From Streptomyces sp. BHT-5-2 (GTDB taxonomy: Bacteria > Actinomycetota > Actinomycetes > Streptomycetales > Streptomycetaceae): a DNA stretch of 64,000 nucleotides. The stretch is from positions 4,278,001 through 4,342,000 of the forward strand of contig NZ_CP081496.1 in assembly GCF_019774615.1 (NCBI RefSeq), in the 5' to 3' direction. Numbering within the stretch: position 1 is the stretch's first letter; each line of letters starts with the position of its first letter. Made by a program: the position numbers and the translations under genes. Positions 1 to 7,890 of this stretch are shown here, in pieces. The notes under the pieces were generated by a model. The model was not told the DNA's origin, did not search any database, and worked only from the letters and a program-made list of their open reading frames with translations.

Positions 1-1
1 C

Positions 2-253
2 GGCGTCAACAGCACGCTGCGCCACGGCACTTACTACGGCGTGCAGCGCGACGACGACATCGTCTACGTGGCGATCACCCTGCGCACGGGACGCACGGAC
101 GAGCAGAAGCAGGCGCTCTACCGGCGGATCGCCGAACTGGCCCAGGAGTACGCGGGCACCGAACCGCGCAATGTGTTCGTCCTGCTGACCGAGAACACCT
201 CAAGTGACTGGTCGCTCGGCAACGGGGTGGCGCAGTACCTCGCACCCGCGTAG
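2..253 (+). CDS. Tautomerase family protein (5' end outside window)
   Basis: The reading frame is open from base 2 and ends at TAG 251-253, so only the last 83 residues are present and the start lies left of the window. The segment has the tautomerase-superfamily C-terminal pattern: a strand reading DIVYVAITL, the helix-forming TDEQKQALYRRIAE, a strand reading NVFVLLTE, and the ending WSLGNGVAQY. Such small enzymes use an N-terminal proline to interconvert keto and enol forms of small acids; that proline is not in view. The GTG at 41 is in frame but lies inside the conserved fold, so it is not taken as the start. The substrate cannot be told from this part. Confidence 0.8.
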   Translation, partial: GVNSTLRHGTYYGVQRDDDIVYVAITLRTGRTDEQKQALYRRIAELAQEYAGTEPRNVFVLLTENTSSDWSLGNGVAQYLAPA

Positions 254-401
254 GGGCGGGGCGCCCGGATCGTCGCGCTACTGCGTCGCACGGACGCCTG
301 CCGGAGCGCCGCGGTCCATGCGCGTCCAGCGGCCCGCCCCGGGAACCGGTCCGCAGTCACGGTTGCCCATCGGCCTGAACCACGGGGCGGCGTCGGGTCG
401 T

Positions 402-989
402 TCAGGCGTCCATGCCTGGAGCCAGCCAGGTGGCGATGTCGGCGATGACCGCGGGGTCCACATGCTGGGGGCGTTGGTAGTCGGCGGGGGTGGAAGGTCC
501 GGCTCCCGGGAAGAAGAGGTGGTCGGCGGCGTCGTGGACGTGGACGGTGACCTCCGGGCGGTGTGCCCGGCCGGTCCGCCAGCCGGCGAGGTCGTCCTCG
601 ACGGTGACTTGGTAGTCGCGTCCGCCCTGGAGGATGAGCAGGGGGATGTCGAGCGTGGCGGCGGTTGCGACTGGGTCGTAGGCGCGCAGGTCCAGCCAGT
701 AGGAGCCGGAGAGGCCCAGGGGCAGGTCGGCGGCGGGTGTGGCGGGTGAGAGGTCGGGGCTGTCGACGAGGGCGGCCTGGCGGGTGAGGGTGTCGACGAG
801 TGCCTGGGCCCCGGGAGTCGGGGCGAGGTCGGCGAGATGGCGGGCGACGCGGACGGCGGCCCGGTGCATCGGCTGGGTGTCGCCGGCGAGGATCACCAGG
901 CCGGCGACGGACGGTTCCGCCGCGGCCACGCGCGGGGCGACCTTGCCGCCCATGCTGTGGCCGAGGACGAAGACGCGGGCGGGGAGGCC
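402..989 (-). pseudogene. Alpha/beta hydrolase, 5'-truncated fragment
   Basis: About 195 codons encode the C-terminal two thirds of an alpha/beta hydrolase. The nucleophile elbow GHSMGG lies only about eight residues after the fragment begins. A later GGRD supplies the candidate acid and an ADHLFF segment the candidate histidine. The N-terminal strands and the oxyanion HG motif that should come before the elbow are missing. Homology stops near base 989, and a different gene fragment on the opposite strand starts within about 10 bases. The open frame does run further, to 1349, but that stretch has no hydrolase character. I call it a decayed gene left by a rearrangement. An unusual fused ORF is possible but unlikely. 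Confidence 0.65.
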
Positions 990-998
990 GTCGCCTCG

Positions 999-1283
999 CT
1001 GACTCCCGACGACCACCGCCGTGCGTTCGCCGTCGCCATGACCGTCCTGCTCACCGAGTTCAACGCCTATCTCGACCAGGAGCACGCCGCGCCGGTGGAC
1101 GATCTGGTGGGATACCGGCAGCACGCCGTATGGCTGACTGACAGCGAACTCCGGGAGATGATCGGCGAGTTGCGCAGTGTCATCGCGCCGCGACTGGCCA
1201 ACGGACCGACTCCCCACCGTTCCCGGCACCTGCTCAGCCCCATACTGTTTCCGGTCGCGGAACCACCGGCCGGGAGCCGGTGA
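999..1283 (+). pseudogene. Winged-helix (ArsR-like) regulator, C-terminal fragment
   Basis: About 94 codons ending at TGA 1281-1283 resemble the C-terminal half of Streptomyces helix-turn-helix regulators of the ArsR-like type. The recognisable parts are a long helix (HRRAFAVAMTVLLTEF), WLTDSELREMIGELR, and the ending LLSPILFPV. The N-terminal DNA-binding wing is absent and no start with a ribosome binding site is visible. The fragment begins almost exactly where the minus-strand hydrolase fragment ends, so both appear to have been cut by the same event. It should not bind DNA if made. The family call rests on the C-terminal pattern only. Confidence 0.5.
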
Positions 1284-1327
1284 GCGCGGCCGACGCCGCC
1301 CCGTCCCGAGCGTAGGAGCAAGCCCCC

Positions 1328-1537
1328 GTGCAGATCGCGATCGCCTCACTGCTGCTCACCCGCCTCATCGACGAGGCCCGGTCCAGGGGCTTTCGGCGGT
1401 TGAGTCTGGAGACGGGGGCGGCCGACTTCTTTCTGCCTGCCCGGCGGCTCTACGCGAAGTTCGGGTTCGTGCGCTGCGAGCCGTTCGCGGGCTACCGGCC
1501 CGATCCGAACAGCGCGTTCATGACGCGGGAGTTGTAG
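1328..1537 (+). pseudogene. GNAT acetyltransferase, C-terminal fragment
   Basis: Sixty-nine codons from a GTG encode the last part of a GNAT N-acetyltransferase: the helix after motif A (IASLLLTRLIDEARSRGF), then SLETGAADFF, and ARRLYAKFGFVRCEPF, the family's usual acetyl-CoA-proximal end. GNAT proteins are normally 140-180 residues, so the N-terminal half and most of the pyrophosphate-binding loop are missing. An in-frame TAG at 1313-1315 closes the frame upstream. AGGAG at 1314-1318 sits nine bases before the GTG, so a short product could be translated, but it would lack the acetyl-CoA site. It is the third truncated gene in a row here. Confidence 0.6.
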
Positions 1538-1586
1538 CGGGCGGACGCTGTCGAGGTGTGGGAATCCGGCGGCTGCGTAGCATGGA

Positions 1587-2036
1587 GTGGTGGCCGGGTT
1601 CCGGATCGAGCGCGTCGCGCCGTGTTCCCCCGACGCGGCGTGGCAGCGGCTGGTGTGCTGGGAGGCGCACTCCGCGCGGGTGCCGCTGACCGCGATCACC
1701 GTGACGACGCCCCCTCCGACGCACGAGGGCACCACGTTCGTCGCCCGTACCGGGCTCGGGCCGCTGGCGTTCGACGATGAGATGCGTGTGGTGCGGTGGG
1801 AGCCGCCCGGCGCCTCGGGCGACGGGACGGCGGTGGGGCGGTGCCGGATCGAGAAGCGGGGGCGGGTCGTGGGCGGGTGGTCGGAGATCGAGGTGGCGCC
1901 CAGGGCTGGGGGCTGCCGCGTCGTGTGGAGCGGAGAGGTGCGGCCGCGCGGGGTCCCCGGGACGTTGCGCCCTGTGGTGGCCTGGTCGGCGCGGTGGCTT
2001 TACGGCCGCATCGTGGACGGGCTGTTGGGCCGGTAG
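1587..2036 (+). CDS. SRPBCC family protein
   Basis: The gene encodes 149 residues with the outline of the START/Bet v1-like SRPBCC fold: an N-terminal strand (FRIERVAPCSPDAAW) followed by a helix, successive antiparallel strands (VVRWEPP, GRCRIEKRGR, GGWSEIEVAP, GCRVVWSGEV), and a long C-terminal helix. These proteins bind hydrophobic ligands in a central cavity; some are polyketide cyclases and most are of unknown function. No catalytic residues can be named. GTG 1587 and GTG 1590 are both possible starts. A TAGCAT hexamer at 1578-1583 would put a transcript start almost at the start codon, so the message may be leaderless. Confidence 0.7.
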   Translation: MVAGFRIERVAPCSPDAAWQRLVCWEAHSARVPLTAITVTTPPPTHEGTTFVARTGLGPLAFDDEMRVVRWEPPGASGDGTAVGRCRIEKRGRVVGGWSEIEVAPRAGGCRVVWSGEVRPRGVPGTLRPVVAWSARWLYGRIVDGLLGR

Positions 2037-2080
2037 CCGACGAGACGACCGGAGTGCGCCGACGGCGGGCCGCGCGCCCG

Positions 2081-2192
2081 GTCGCCGGCGTACCCGGTCG
2101 CCTGCGCGCCCGGTCAATAGCACGGCCAGTCAATAGCACGGCCGGTCAACAGCACGCCCGGTCGGCGGCACACTCTGTCGGCGGTACAGGCA
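2081..2192. repeat. Tandem array of 16-bp repeats
   Basis: Seven consecutive 16-base units start at 2081, 2097, 2113, 2129, 2145, 2161 and 2177, each beginning GTC. Units 3 and 4 differ at one base (GTCAATAGCACGGCCA/G). Unit 5 is GTCAACAGCACGCCCG. The outer units are more degenerate but keep the 16-base phase. The array lies between the convergent SRPBCC and hydrolase genes. The unit is not a multiple of three, so it is not a coding repeat. Confidence 0.75.
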
Positions 2193-2202
2193 GGGCGACT
2201 GT

Positions 2203-3087
2203 TCACAGTGCGGTCAGGAACTCCCTCACCGCCGTGGCGAATCCGGTCGGATCGTCGTCGTGCAGCCAGTGGCCGCAGCCGGGGAACTCCCGCAGGGTGG
2301 TGGCCGGCCGGCGCTCGGCCATCTCCCGTGCCATCGACGTCGGCAGGACGAAACTGTCCAGGCCGTGCAGCAGCAGTGCCGGGCAGGTGCCGGCCAGCCA
2401 GTCGGGCCACCAGTCACCGACCAGGGCCTCCTGGGACCGCATCATGTCCGCGTGGTCGAAGAGGAAGCCCCAGCCGTCGGGGCGTTCGACGGCGCTCTCC
2501 AGGAAGTAGCCGGCGTCGGGGATGCCGCGCGCCTCGACCTCGCGGCGCAGTGCGCCCAGCGTCGGCGCGCGGCGCGGCCAGTCCCGGACGTCCAGGACCG
2601 GATGGGCCACCTCGGGGCGGCGGTTGAGCGCGCCGCCCTCCTCGACGACCAGGGCCCGGACGAGCTCGGGATGGCGCGCCGCCAGGCGGAAGGCCACCAC
2701 ACCGCCCATCGAGTGGCCGAGCACCGGCAGCGGCCCCAGCCCGAGGGCCCGCACGAACGCGGCCGCGTCGGCCACATAGGCGTCCGGGGAGAGGTCGTCG
2801 GGGTGGTCGCTCCGGCCGTGGCCGCGCTGTTCCAGGGCGATCACCCGGAACTCCGGTGCCAGCGCGGCCGCCAGTCCGGCGAAGGCGCGGGCCCGCCCGA
2901 AGTGGCCGTGCAGGGCCAACAGCGGCTCGCCGGGACCGCCGGCATCCGCATAGGCCAGTCGCAGGCCCCGCACCGTGGCGGTCTCGACAGTCATGGTCGT
3001 GGTCGTGGGCTCGGTCGTCGGTCCGGCCGTGGGCTTGGTCATGGGCTCGGTCATGGGCTTGGGCTCCGTCGTCGTGGGTTGTGTCAT
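2203..3087 (-). CDS. Alpha/beta hydrolase with Thr/Pro-rich N-terminus
   Basis: The protein has 294 residues and a complete alpha/beta hydrolase fold: LLALHGHFG as the oxyanion strand, EQRGHGRSD, the nucleophile elbow GHSMGG, an acid in LLLHGLDSF and the histidine in GCGHWLHDD. It probably hydrolyses an ester or similar bond; the substrate is unknown. The first 30 residues are a low-complexity Thr, Pro, Glu and Met stretch (repeats like EPMTKP) with no signal-peptide character. ATG at 3087 is chosen because GGGGGA lies just before it. ATG at 2994 would remove the odd tail and is the alternative. The gene converges on the SRPBCC gene and diverges from the acetyltransferase at 3221. Confidence 0.8.
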   Translation of the reverse strand: MTQPTTTEPKPMTEPMTKPTAGPTTEPTTTTMTVETATVRGLRLAYADAGGPGEPLLALHGHFGRARAFAGLAAALAPEFRVIALEQRGHGRSDHPDDLSPDAYVADAAAFVRALGLGPLPVLGHSMGGVVAFRLAARHPELVRALVVEEGGALNRRPEVAHPVLDVRDWPRRAPTLGALRREVEARGIPDAGYFLESAVERPDGWGFLFDHADMMRSQEALVGDWWPDWLAGTCPALLLHGLDSFVLPTSMAREMAERRPATTLREFPGCGHWLHDDDPTGFATAVREFLTAL

Positions 3088-3220
3088 CGTCGTTCCCCCA
3101 GAAGGGCGTTGAGTGCCTGGGAGTCCTGAGGGCTTGAGGGGTCCTGGGTGACGATAGGCGCGTCGGCTGCCGGGGCGGCGATCGGACCGGCGGTGGCCGT
3201 CGGCCGGAAAACCAGTTGCC

Positions 3221-4033
3221 ATGGCCCGTACCGTCTCTCCTGTGACGGACATCGACGGCTTGCTCTCGGCCTACGACGAGCAGATGCGGGGCGTACCGCC
3301 CACCCCGCCCGAAGGGGTCGGCTACGAGCAGGACGGTCCGCTGCTGCGGATCGTCGGCCAGTTCCGCGGCTTTGTGAGCGCGCCGCGGGACGTCGGTGTG
3401 TGCGGCGCAGAGTTGGACCGGCTGATCGTCCGTCAGCGCGACTACTTCGCGGCCCGCGGCGAGGCGGTGGAGTGGAAGACCCGGGGGCACGACCGGCCGG
3501 CCGACCTCACCGACCGGCTGCGCGCCGCGGGCTTCGTGCCCGAGGAGCCGGAGACCGTCCTGATCGGCCTGGCGCAGGAGATGGCCGCGGCACCGGTCCT
3601 GCCGGACGGAGTGGTCCTGCGGCGGGTGACCGCGGACGCCGACATGCACCGCATCGCCGCGATGGAATCGGCCGTGTGGGGGCAGGACTGGAGCTGGCTG
3701 GCCGAGGATCTGATCAGCCGGATCGCGGCGGCACCGGACGAGATCGCCGTGATGGTGGCCGAGGCCGGCGGCGAGGTGGTCTGCGCGGCGTGGTTGGTCT
3801 TCCGCGACGGAACCGACTTCGCCGGTCTGTGGGGCGGCTCGACGCTGCGGGACTGGCGCGGCCGGGGAATCTACCGCGCGCTGGTCGCCGCCCGTGCCGA
3901 ACTCGCCGCCGCCCGCGGGGTGAAGTACCTCCAGGTCGACGCCTCCGCCGACAGTGCGCCCATCCTGCGCCGGCTGGGCTTCCACGCCGTGACCACCACC
4001 ACGCCCTACGTCTGGACGCCGACCCCGTCCTGA
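3221..4033 (+). CDS. GNAT family N-acetyltransferase
   Basis: This 270-residue protein carries a C-terminal GNAT domain (about residues 125-265). Motif A is seen as LRDWRGRGIYRALV, the loop that holds the acetyl-CoA pyrophosphate. It is followed by YLQVDASADSAPILRRLGF, the usual strand-helix end of the fold. The N-terminal 120 residues look like a second, degenerate GNAT-like half, as in two-domain acetyltransferases. The acceptor is unknown. GTG at 3242 is an alternative start. The last 28 bases overlap the end of the convergent GlxA-type regulator gene. Confidence 0.8.
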   Translation: MARTVSPVTDIDGLLSAYDEQMRGVPPTPPEGVGYEQDGPLLRIVGQFRGFVSAPRDVGVCGAELDRLIVRQRDYFAARGEAVEWKTRGHDRPADLTDRLRAAGFVPEEPETVLIGLAQEMAAAPVLPDGVVLRRVTADADMHRIAAMESAVWGQDWSWLAEDLISRIAAAPDEIAVMVAEAGGEVVCAAWLVFRDGTDFAGLWGGSTLRDWRGRGIYRALVAARAELAAARGVKYLQVDASADSAPILRRLGFHAVTTTTPYVWTPTPS

Positions 4034-5007
4034 CGTGCCGGGACGCCGTCCGGACGCGCCGGGGGCCGTCCCTGGAAGGCGGTGCGGTAGGACTGCGGGG
4101 TGGTGCCGACCACCCGGCGGAACCGCTCACGGAACGCGGTCGGCGAGCCGAAGCCGGCCTGGTGGGCGATGCGTTCGACCGGGTGGTCGGTGTTCTCCAG
4201 GAGGAACTGGGCCCGGCGGACCCGGGCCCGGAGCACCCACTGCACCGGGGTGGAGCCGGTCTGTTCGCGGAAGCGGCGGCTGAAGGTGCGCTCGCTCATC
4301 CCGGAGCGGTCGGCCATCGCCTTGAGGGTGATCTCGTGGGCGAGGTTGTCCTCGATCCAGTCGAGGACGGGCTGGAGCGTGGAGCCCTGCGGCACCGGCG
4401 GATGCTCGTGGACGATGAACTGGGCTTGGCCGCCCTCCCGTTCCAGGGGCATCACGGACATCCGTGCCGCGTCCGCGGCGACCGCCGAGCCGAGGTCGCG
4501 CCGGATCATGTGCAGGCAGAGGTCCATGCTCGCCGCGGCACCGGCCGAGGTGAGGATCTGGCCGTTGTCGACGTAGAGGGCGTCGGGCTGGGCGTCGACG
4601 AGCGGGTAGCGGCGGGCGAGTTCGGCCGCCGCCGCCCAGTGGGTGGTGGCGCGCAGCCCGTCCAGCAGCCCGGCTTCGGCCAGGACGAAGGCCCCCACAC
4701 AGACCGAGGCGATCCTCGTGCCGGCGGCCGCGGCGGCGCGGAGGGCCCGCAGCGCCTCCGGGTGCGGTACGGGGGCCTGCTCCGCGCAGCCGGGCACGAT
4801 GACCGTGTCGGCGTCCGCCAGCGCCTCCAGGCCGCGCTCGATGTGCAGGGCGAAGCCGTCGGTCCGTACCTGCGGCGTGGCCGCGCAGACCCGTGTGCGG
4901 TAGGGGCGGCGGCCGTCGGGCAGCCGGGTGCGGCCGAAGATCTCCAGGGGCGCCGCCAGGTCGAACGGCACCACCTGGTCGAGGGCGAGGATGGCCACGG
5001 TGTGCAT
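4006..5007 (-). CDS. GlxA-type transcriptional regulator (DJ-1/PfpI + AraC)
   Basis: The 333-residue protein has two parts. Residues 1-190 form a DJ-1/PfpI-like domain (AILALDQVVPFDLAAPLEIF, then IASVCVGAFVLAEAGLL with the nucleophile-elbow Cys). Residues about 215-320 form an AraC-type double helix-turn-helix (LKAMADRSGMSERTFSRRF and IAHQAGFGSPTAFRERF). Such proteins are usually transcription activators in which the first domain senses a small molecule. ATG at 5007 begins the conserved domain; upstream in-frame codons fall in the repeat-rich regulatory region. It is divergent from a stand-alone DJ-1/PfpI gene at 5243, which is its likely target, with candidate operators between them. Confidence 0.9.
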   Translation of the reverse strand: MHTVAILALDQVVPFDLAAPLEIFGRTRLPDGRRPYRTRVCAATPQVRTDGFALHIERGLEALADADTVIVPGCAEQAPVPHPEALRALRAAAAAGTRIASVCVGAFVLAEAGLLDGLRATTHWAAAAELARRYPLVDAQPDALYVDNGQILTSAGAAASMDLCLHMIRRDLGSAVAADAARMSVMPLEREGGQAQFIVHEHPPVPQGSTLQPVLDWIEDNLAHEITLKAMADRSGMSERTFSRRFREQTGSTPVQWVLRARVRRAQFLLENTDHPVERIAHQAGFGSPTAFRERFRRVVGTTPQSYRTAFQGRPPARPDGVPARQDGVGVQT

Positions 5008-5022
5008 GGCCACACGATAGAG

Positions 5023-5147
5023 GGATTCCCGCCAGTGGATGGGTTCCCTGATCACTGGCCATCGACCCCTGCGACCCGTGTCGTCGCACTGGCAGGAGCG
5101 CTGGCAGAGCACTGGTGGGGGCATCGGCAGAGCACTGGCGGGAATCC
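5023..5147. promoter_or_regulatory. Divergent promoter region with long perfect inverted repeat
   Basis: GGATTCCCGCCAGTG at 5023-5037 is matched by its exact reverse complement at 5133-5147, 15 of 15 bases with the arms 95 bases apart. Between the arms, ACTGGC or ACTGGT cores recur (about 5055, 5089 and 5110). The block fills the gap between the GlxA-type regulator (start 5007) and the DJ-1/PfpI gene (start 5243). The layout suits paired operator sites bridged by a dimeric AraC-type regulator. No binding data are available, so the function is inferred. Confidence 0.6.
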
Positions 5148-5242
5148 GTGGAAAGTTGTCATTTCAGCCACTGTGCGGGCCTGGGCCGCCTTCCTACCGT
5201 GGTCGGGCACTGGTGATCACGACAGGAGAAAGGGGCACCCCC

Positions 5243-5914
5243 ATGCTCGCCCAGTTCGTTCTGTTCGACGGCTTCGACCCGTTGGACGTCGTCGCGCCCT
5301 ACGAGGTGCTGCACTGTGCCGGTCAGCTCACCGCGGGTGCGGTCCGGACCGAGCTGGTCAGCGCGGAGGGGCCGCGGGAGGTCCCCAGCGGGCTGGCGGG
5401 GGTCTCGCTGCGGGCCGTCGCCGCGCTCGACCCGGAGCGCGCCGACCTCGTCGTGCTGCCGGGTGCGGTGGGTGATCTGCGCGATCCGGCGGAGCTGAGC
5501 GAGGCGGAAGCGGAGCGGACCATCGCGGCGATCCTGCGCCGCACCCTCGACACCGCTCTGCCGCGGCTGGCCGGCGCGGCGCTGGCCCGGCCGGACACGC
5601 TGGTGGCGACGGTCTGCGGCGGTTCGCTGATCCTGGCCATGGCGGGGCTCGTCAGGGGGCGCCCGGTCAGCACCCATCCCATGGGCCGGGAGGTACTGGT
5701 GGCCGGCGGCGCCGAGCACGTCGACGCACGGGTCGTGGACGACGGTGACCTCGTCACCGGCGGCGGTGTCACCTCGGGGCTCGACCTCGCGCTCCATCTC
5801 GTCGAGCGGGAGATCGGTCCCCGGGTGGCTGCTGCCGTCGAGCGGGTCCTGGTGCATGAGCGGCGCGGCACCGTCTGGTCGGCAACCGGCACCGCCCCCG
5901 TCCTCTCGGTCTGA
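5243..5914 (+). CDS. DJ-1/PfpI family protein
   Basis: A single-domain 223-residue DJ-1/PfpI protein starts with the typical strand QFVLFDGFDPLDVVAPYEVL. It has VVLPGAVGDL, then ATVCGGSLILAMAGLV with the elbow Cys, and ends with VTGGGVTSGLDLALHLVE. These features place it near isonitrile-hydratase-like and ThiJ-like proteins rather than proteases. The exact reaction is unknown. ATG at 5243 follows a GGAGAAAGGGG ribosome binding region at 5224-5234. It is transcribed away from the GlxA-type regulator and is followed after 12 bases by a small membrane protein gene, so the two probably form an operon. Confidence 0.85.
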   Translation: MLAQFVLFDGFDPLDVVAPYEVLHCAGQLTAGAVRTELVSAEGPREVPSGLAGVSLRAVAALDPERADLVVLPGAVGDLRDPAELSEAEAERTIAAILRRTLDTALPRLAGAALARPDTLVATVCGGSLILAMAGLVRGRPVSTHPMGREVLVAGGAEHVDARVVDDGDLVTGGGVTSGLDLALHLVEREIGPRVAAAVERVLVHERRGTVWSATGTAPVLSV

Positions 5915-5926
5915 CGGCGGCGCCCG

Positions 5927-6412
5927 ATGACGAAGATCCTGCTCTCGCTGCACGTCCTGGCCGCGATCCTCGCGATCGGGCCGGTCACCGTGGCGGCCAG
6001 TATGTTTCCGCCCGCCGTCCGGCGTGCCCTGGCCGGCGACACCGGCGAACCGGGCGGCCCGGAGGGGATGGGCACCGTGCGGCTGCTGCACCGCATCTGC
6101 CGGGTGTACGCCGGGATCGGCATGGCCGTGCCGGTCCTCGGCTTCGCCACCGCCTCCGCCATGGGGATTCTGGGCGACGGCTGGCTGGTCACCTCCGTCG
6201 CGCTGACCGCGGCCGCCGCCGGCGTCCTGGTCGTGCTGGTGCTGCCGCGGCAGGACGAGCTGCTGGCCGCCCTCGGCGCCGACCCGCCGGCGCCTGCCCC
6301 GGATCGCTCCGCCACCTCCCAACTGGCCATGTTCACCGGCCTGTTCAACCTGCTCTGGGCGGCGGTGACCATCCTCATGGTCGTTCGCCCCGGCTCGTCC
6401 ACAGGAGCATGA
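5927..6412 (+). CDS. Small integral membrane protein (DUF2269-like)
   Basis: The 161-residue protein has about four hydrophobic segments: residues 3-25 (ILLSLHVLAAILAIGPVTVAA), about 62-85, about 88-108, and 137-155. The pattern of an N-terminal LHVLAAILAIGP helix followed by later helices resembles DUF2269-type membrane proteins, whose function is unknown. It starts 12 bases after the DJ-1/PfpI stop and is likely co-transcribed with it. No catalytic motif is visible. The IS110-family element lies immediately downstream and may have separated this operon from further genes. Confidence 0.65.
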   Translation: MTKILLSLHVLAAILAIGPVTVAASMFPPAVRRALAGDTGEPGGPEGMGTVRLLHRICRVYAGIGMAVPVLGFATASAMGILGDGWLVTSVALTAAAAGVLVVLVLPRQDELLAALGADPPAPAPDRSATSQLAMFTGLFNLLWAAVTILMVVRPGSSTGA

Positions 6413-6439
6413 GGCACCCGTTCCACATCCTCTCCCCAT

Positions 6440-7890
6440 TACCTTCTTGGTGGCCCCGCAATGGGGCGCCCGGCCTTCGGAGTTGGCATGACTTTCTCCC
6501 CCTGTCGAACGTATGGCCTGGGGGGTGGTGTCACCGGCTCCGGAGGCATCGACAGACCGCTGATTAGGGGCATGACCACCGGCTTGTCCGCAGGTCGGGA
6601 GGCTCTTCGTAATGTGGATGTGGCGATCGGTGCCGTGGGACGGCCGGGCGGGAACGACCAGAGGACGCACGTGATCGACGTCAGTGAGATCGGCGCCTTC
6701 CTCGGCCTGGACGTCGGCAAGAGCGAACACCACGCCACCGCCGTCACTCCGGCCGGAAGGAAGGCCTTCGACAAGCGGCTGCCCAACAGCGAACCCAAGC
6801 TCCGCGACGTGTTCGCCAAGCTGAAAGCCAAGCACGGCACCGTGCTCGTGGTCGTCGACCAGCCCGCCTCCATCGGCGCCCTGCCGCTGGCCGTGGCCCG
6901 CGACATGGACTGCCCCGTGGCTTACCTGCCGGGCCTGACGATGCGGCGGATCGCCGACCTCTACCCCGGTGAAGCCAAAACCGACGCCCGCGACGCCTTC
7001 ATCATCGCGGACGCGGCCCGGTCGATGCCGCACACTCTGCGGGCCGTCGAGCTTGCCGACGAGGCAGTAGCCGAGCTGGAAATGATCGTGGGTTTCGACG
7101 ACGACCTGGCCGGCGAAGCCACCCGCATCAGCAACAGACTGCGGGGACTGCTGACACAGATCCACCCGTCGCTGGAACGGGTACTGGGACCGCGAATGCA
7201 GCACCCAGCCGTGCTCAAGCTGCTCGACCAGTGCGGTTCGCCGGCCCAGGTCCGCAAGGCCGGACGGCGTCGGCTGGTGAACCTGATCCGCCCAAAGGCA
7301 CCACGGATGGCGGAACGGCTCGTCGATGACATCTTCACCGCCCTGGACGAGCAGACAGTGGTCGTGCCAGGCACGGCCGCGGCCGCATTGATCGTCCCCA
7401 GCCTCGCCAGCTCGCTCCAGTCGGTACTTGACCAGCGCAAACTCCTCGCCACAAGGATCGAGGAACTGCTGGAGGCTCACCCTCTTTCCAAGGTCCTGAC
7501 GTCCATGCCGGGGATCGGCGTCAGGACCGGAGCACGCATCCTCATCGACATCGGCGACGCCAGCAGCTTCCCCAGCGCCGCCCACCTCGCCGCCTACGCC
7601 GGCCTCGCCCCGGCAACCCGCAGTTCCGGGTCCTCCATCCGCGGCGAACAGCCATCGCGCAGAGGAAACAAACAGCTCAAACGCGCCTTCTTCCTCTCCG
7701 CGTTCGCCGCCCTGGCCGACCCCGTCTCCAGGGCCTACTACGACAAGAAGATCGCCCAGGGAAAACACCACACCCAAGCCCTCCTCTGCCTCGCCAGACG
7801 ACGAGCCGACGTGCTCTTCGCCATGCTCCGCGACGGCACCTTCTACCAACCCCAACCAGCCCCCACGGGTTGACGAAACCCATAGGGGCA
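6440..7890 (+). mobile_element. IS110-family insertion sequence (ends approximate)
   Basis: A complete IS110-family recombinase gene is preceded by about 230 bases without a gene and followed by a very short right end, the usual asymmetric IS110-group layout. No long terminal inverted repeats are visible, as expected for IS110-type elements. A small hairpin (GCCCC/GGGGC) sits at 6453-6467 and another (GGGTT/AACCC) at 7867-7881. Both sides show a GGGGCxCCC core (6463-6471 and about 7885-7893), which might mark the junctions, but the exact ends cannot be fixed without an empty-site comparison. Confidence 0.75.
6671..7873 (+). CDS. IS110 family transposase (bridge recombinase type)
   Basis: The 400-residue protein matches IS110-family recombinases along its whole length. 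The N-terminal RuvC-like DEDD domain is seen as FLGLDVGKSEHH, VLVVVDQPAS and KTDARDAFIIADAAR. The middle is helical. The C-terminal Transposase_20 region reads LTSMPGIGVRTGARIL and AAYAGLAPATRSSGSS, the latter holding the conserved serine of the Tnp domain. No frameshift or stop is seen, so the element may be active. GTG at 6671 fits the usual start of this family; the frame stays open further upstream but the protein pattern does not continue. Confidence 0.92.
   Translation: MIDVSEIGAFLGLDVGKSEHHATAVTPAGRKAFDKRLPNSEPKLRDVFAKLKAKHGTVLVVVDQPASIGALPLAVARDMDCPVAYLPGLTMRRIADLYPGEAKTDARDAFIIADAARSMPHTLRAVELADEAVAELEMIVGFDDDLAGEATRISNRLRGLLTQIHPSLERVLGPRMQHPAVLKLLDQCGSPAQVRKAGRRRLVNLIRPKAPRMAERLVDDIFTALDEQTVVVPGTAAAALIVPSLASSLQSVLDQRKLLATRIEELLEAHPLSKVLTSMPGIGVRTGARILIDIGDASSFPSAAHLAAYAGLAPATRSSGSSIRGEQPSRRGNKQLKRAFFLSAFAALADPVSRAYYDKKIAQGKHHTQALLCLARRRADVLFAMLRDGTFYQPQPAPTG

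Noticed and set aside
2081..2192. CRISPR array
   Set aside because: The 16-base units are directly abutting with no spacers, and there are no cas genes nearby.
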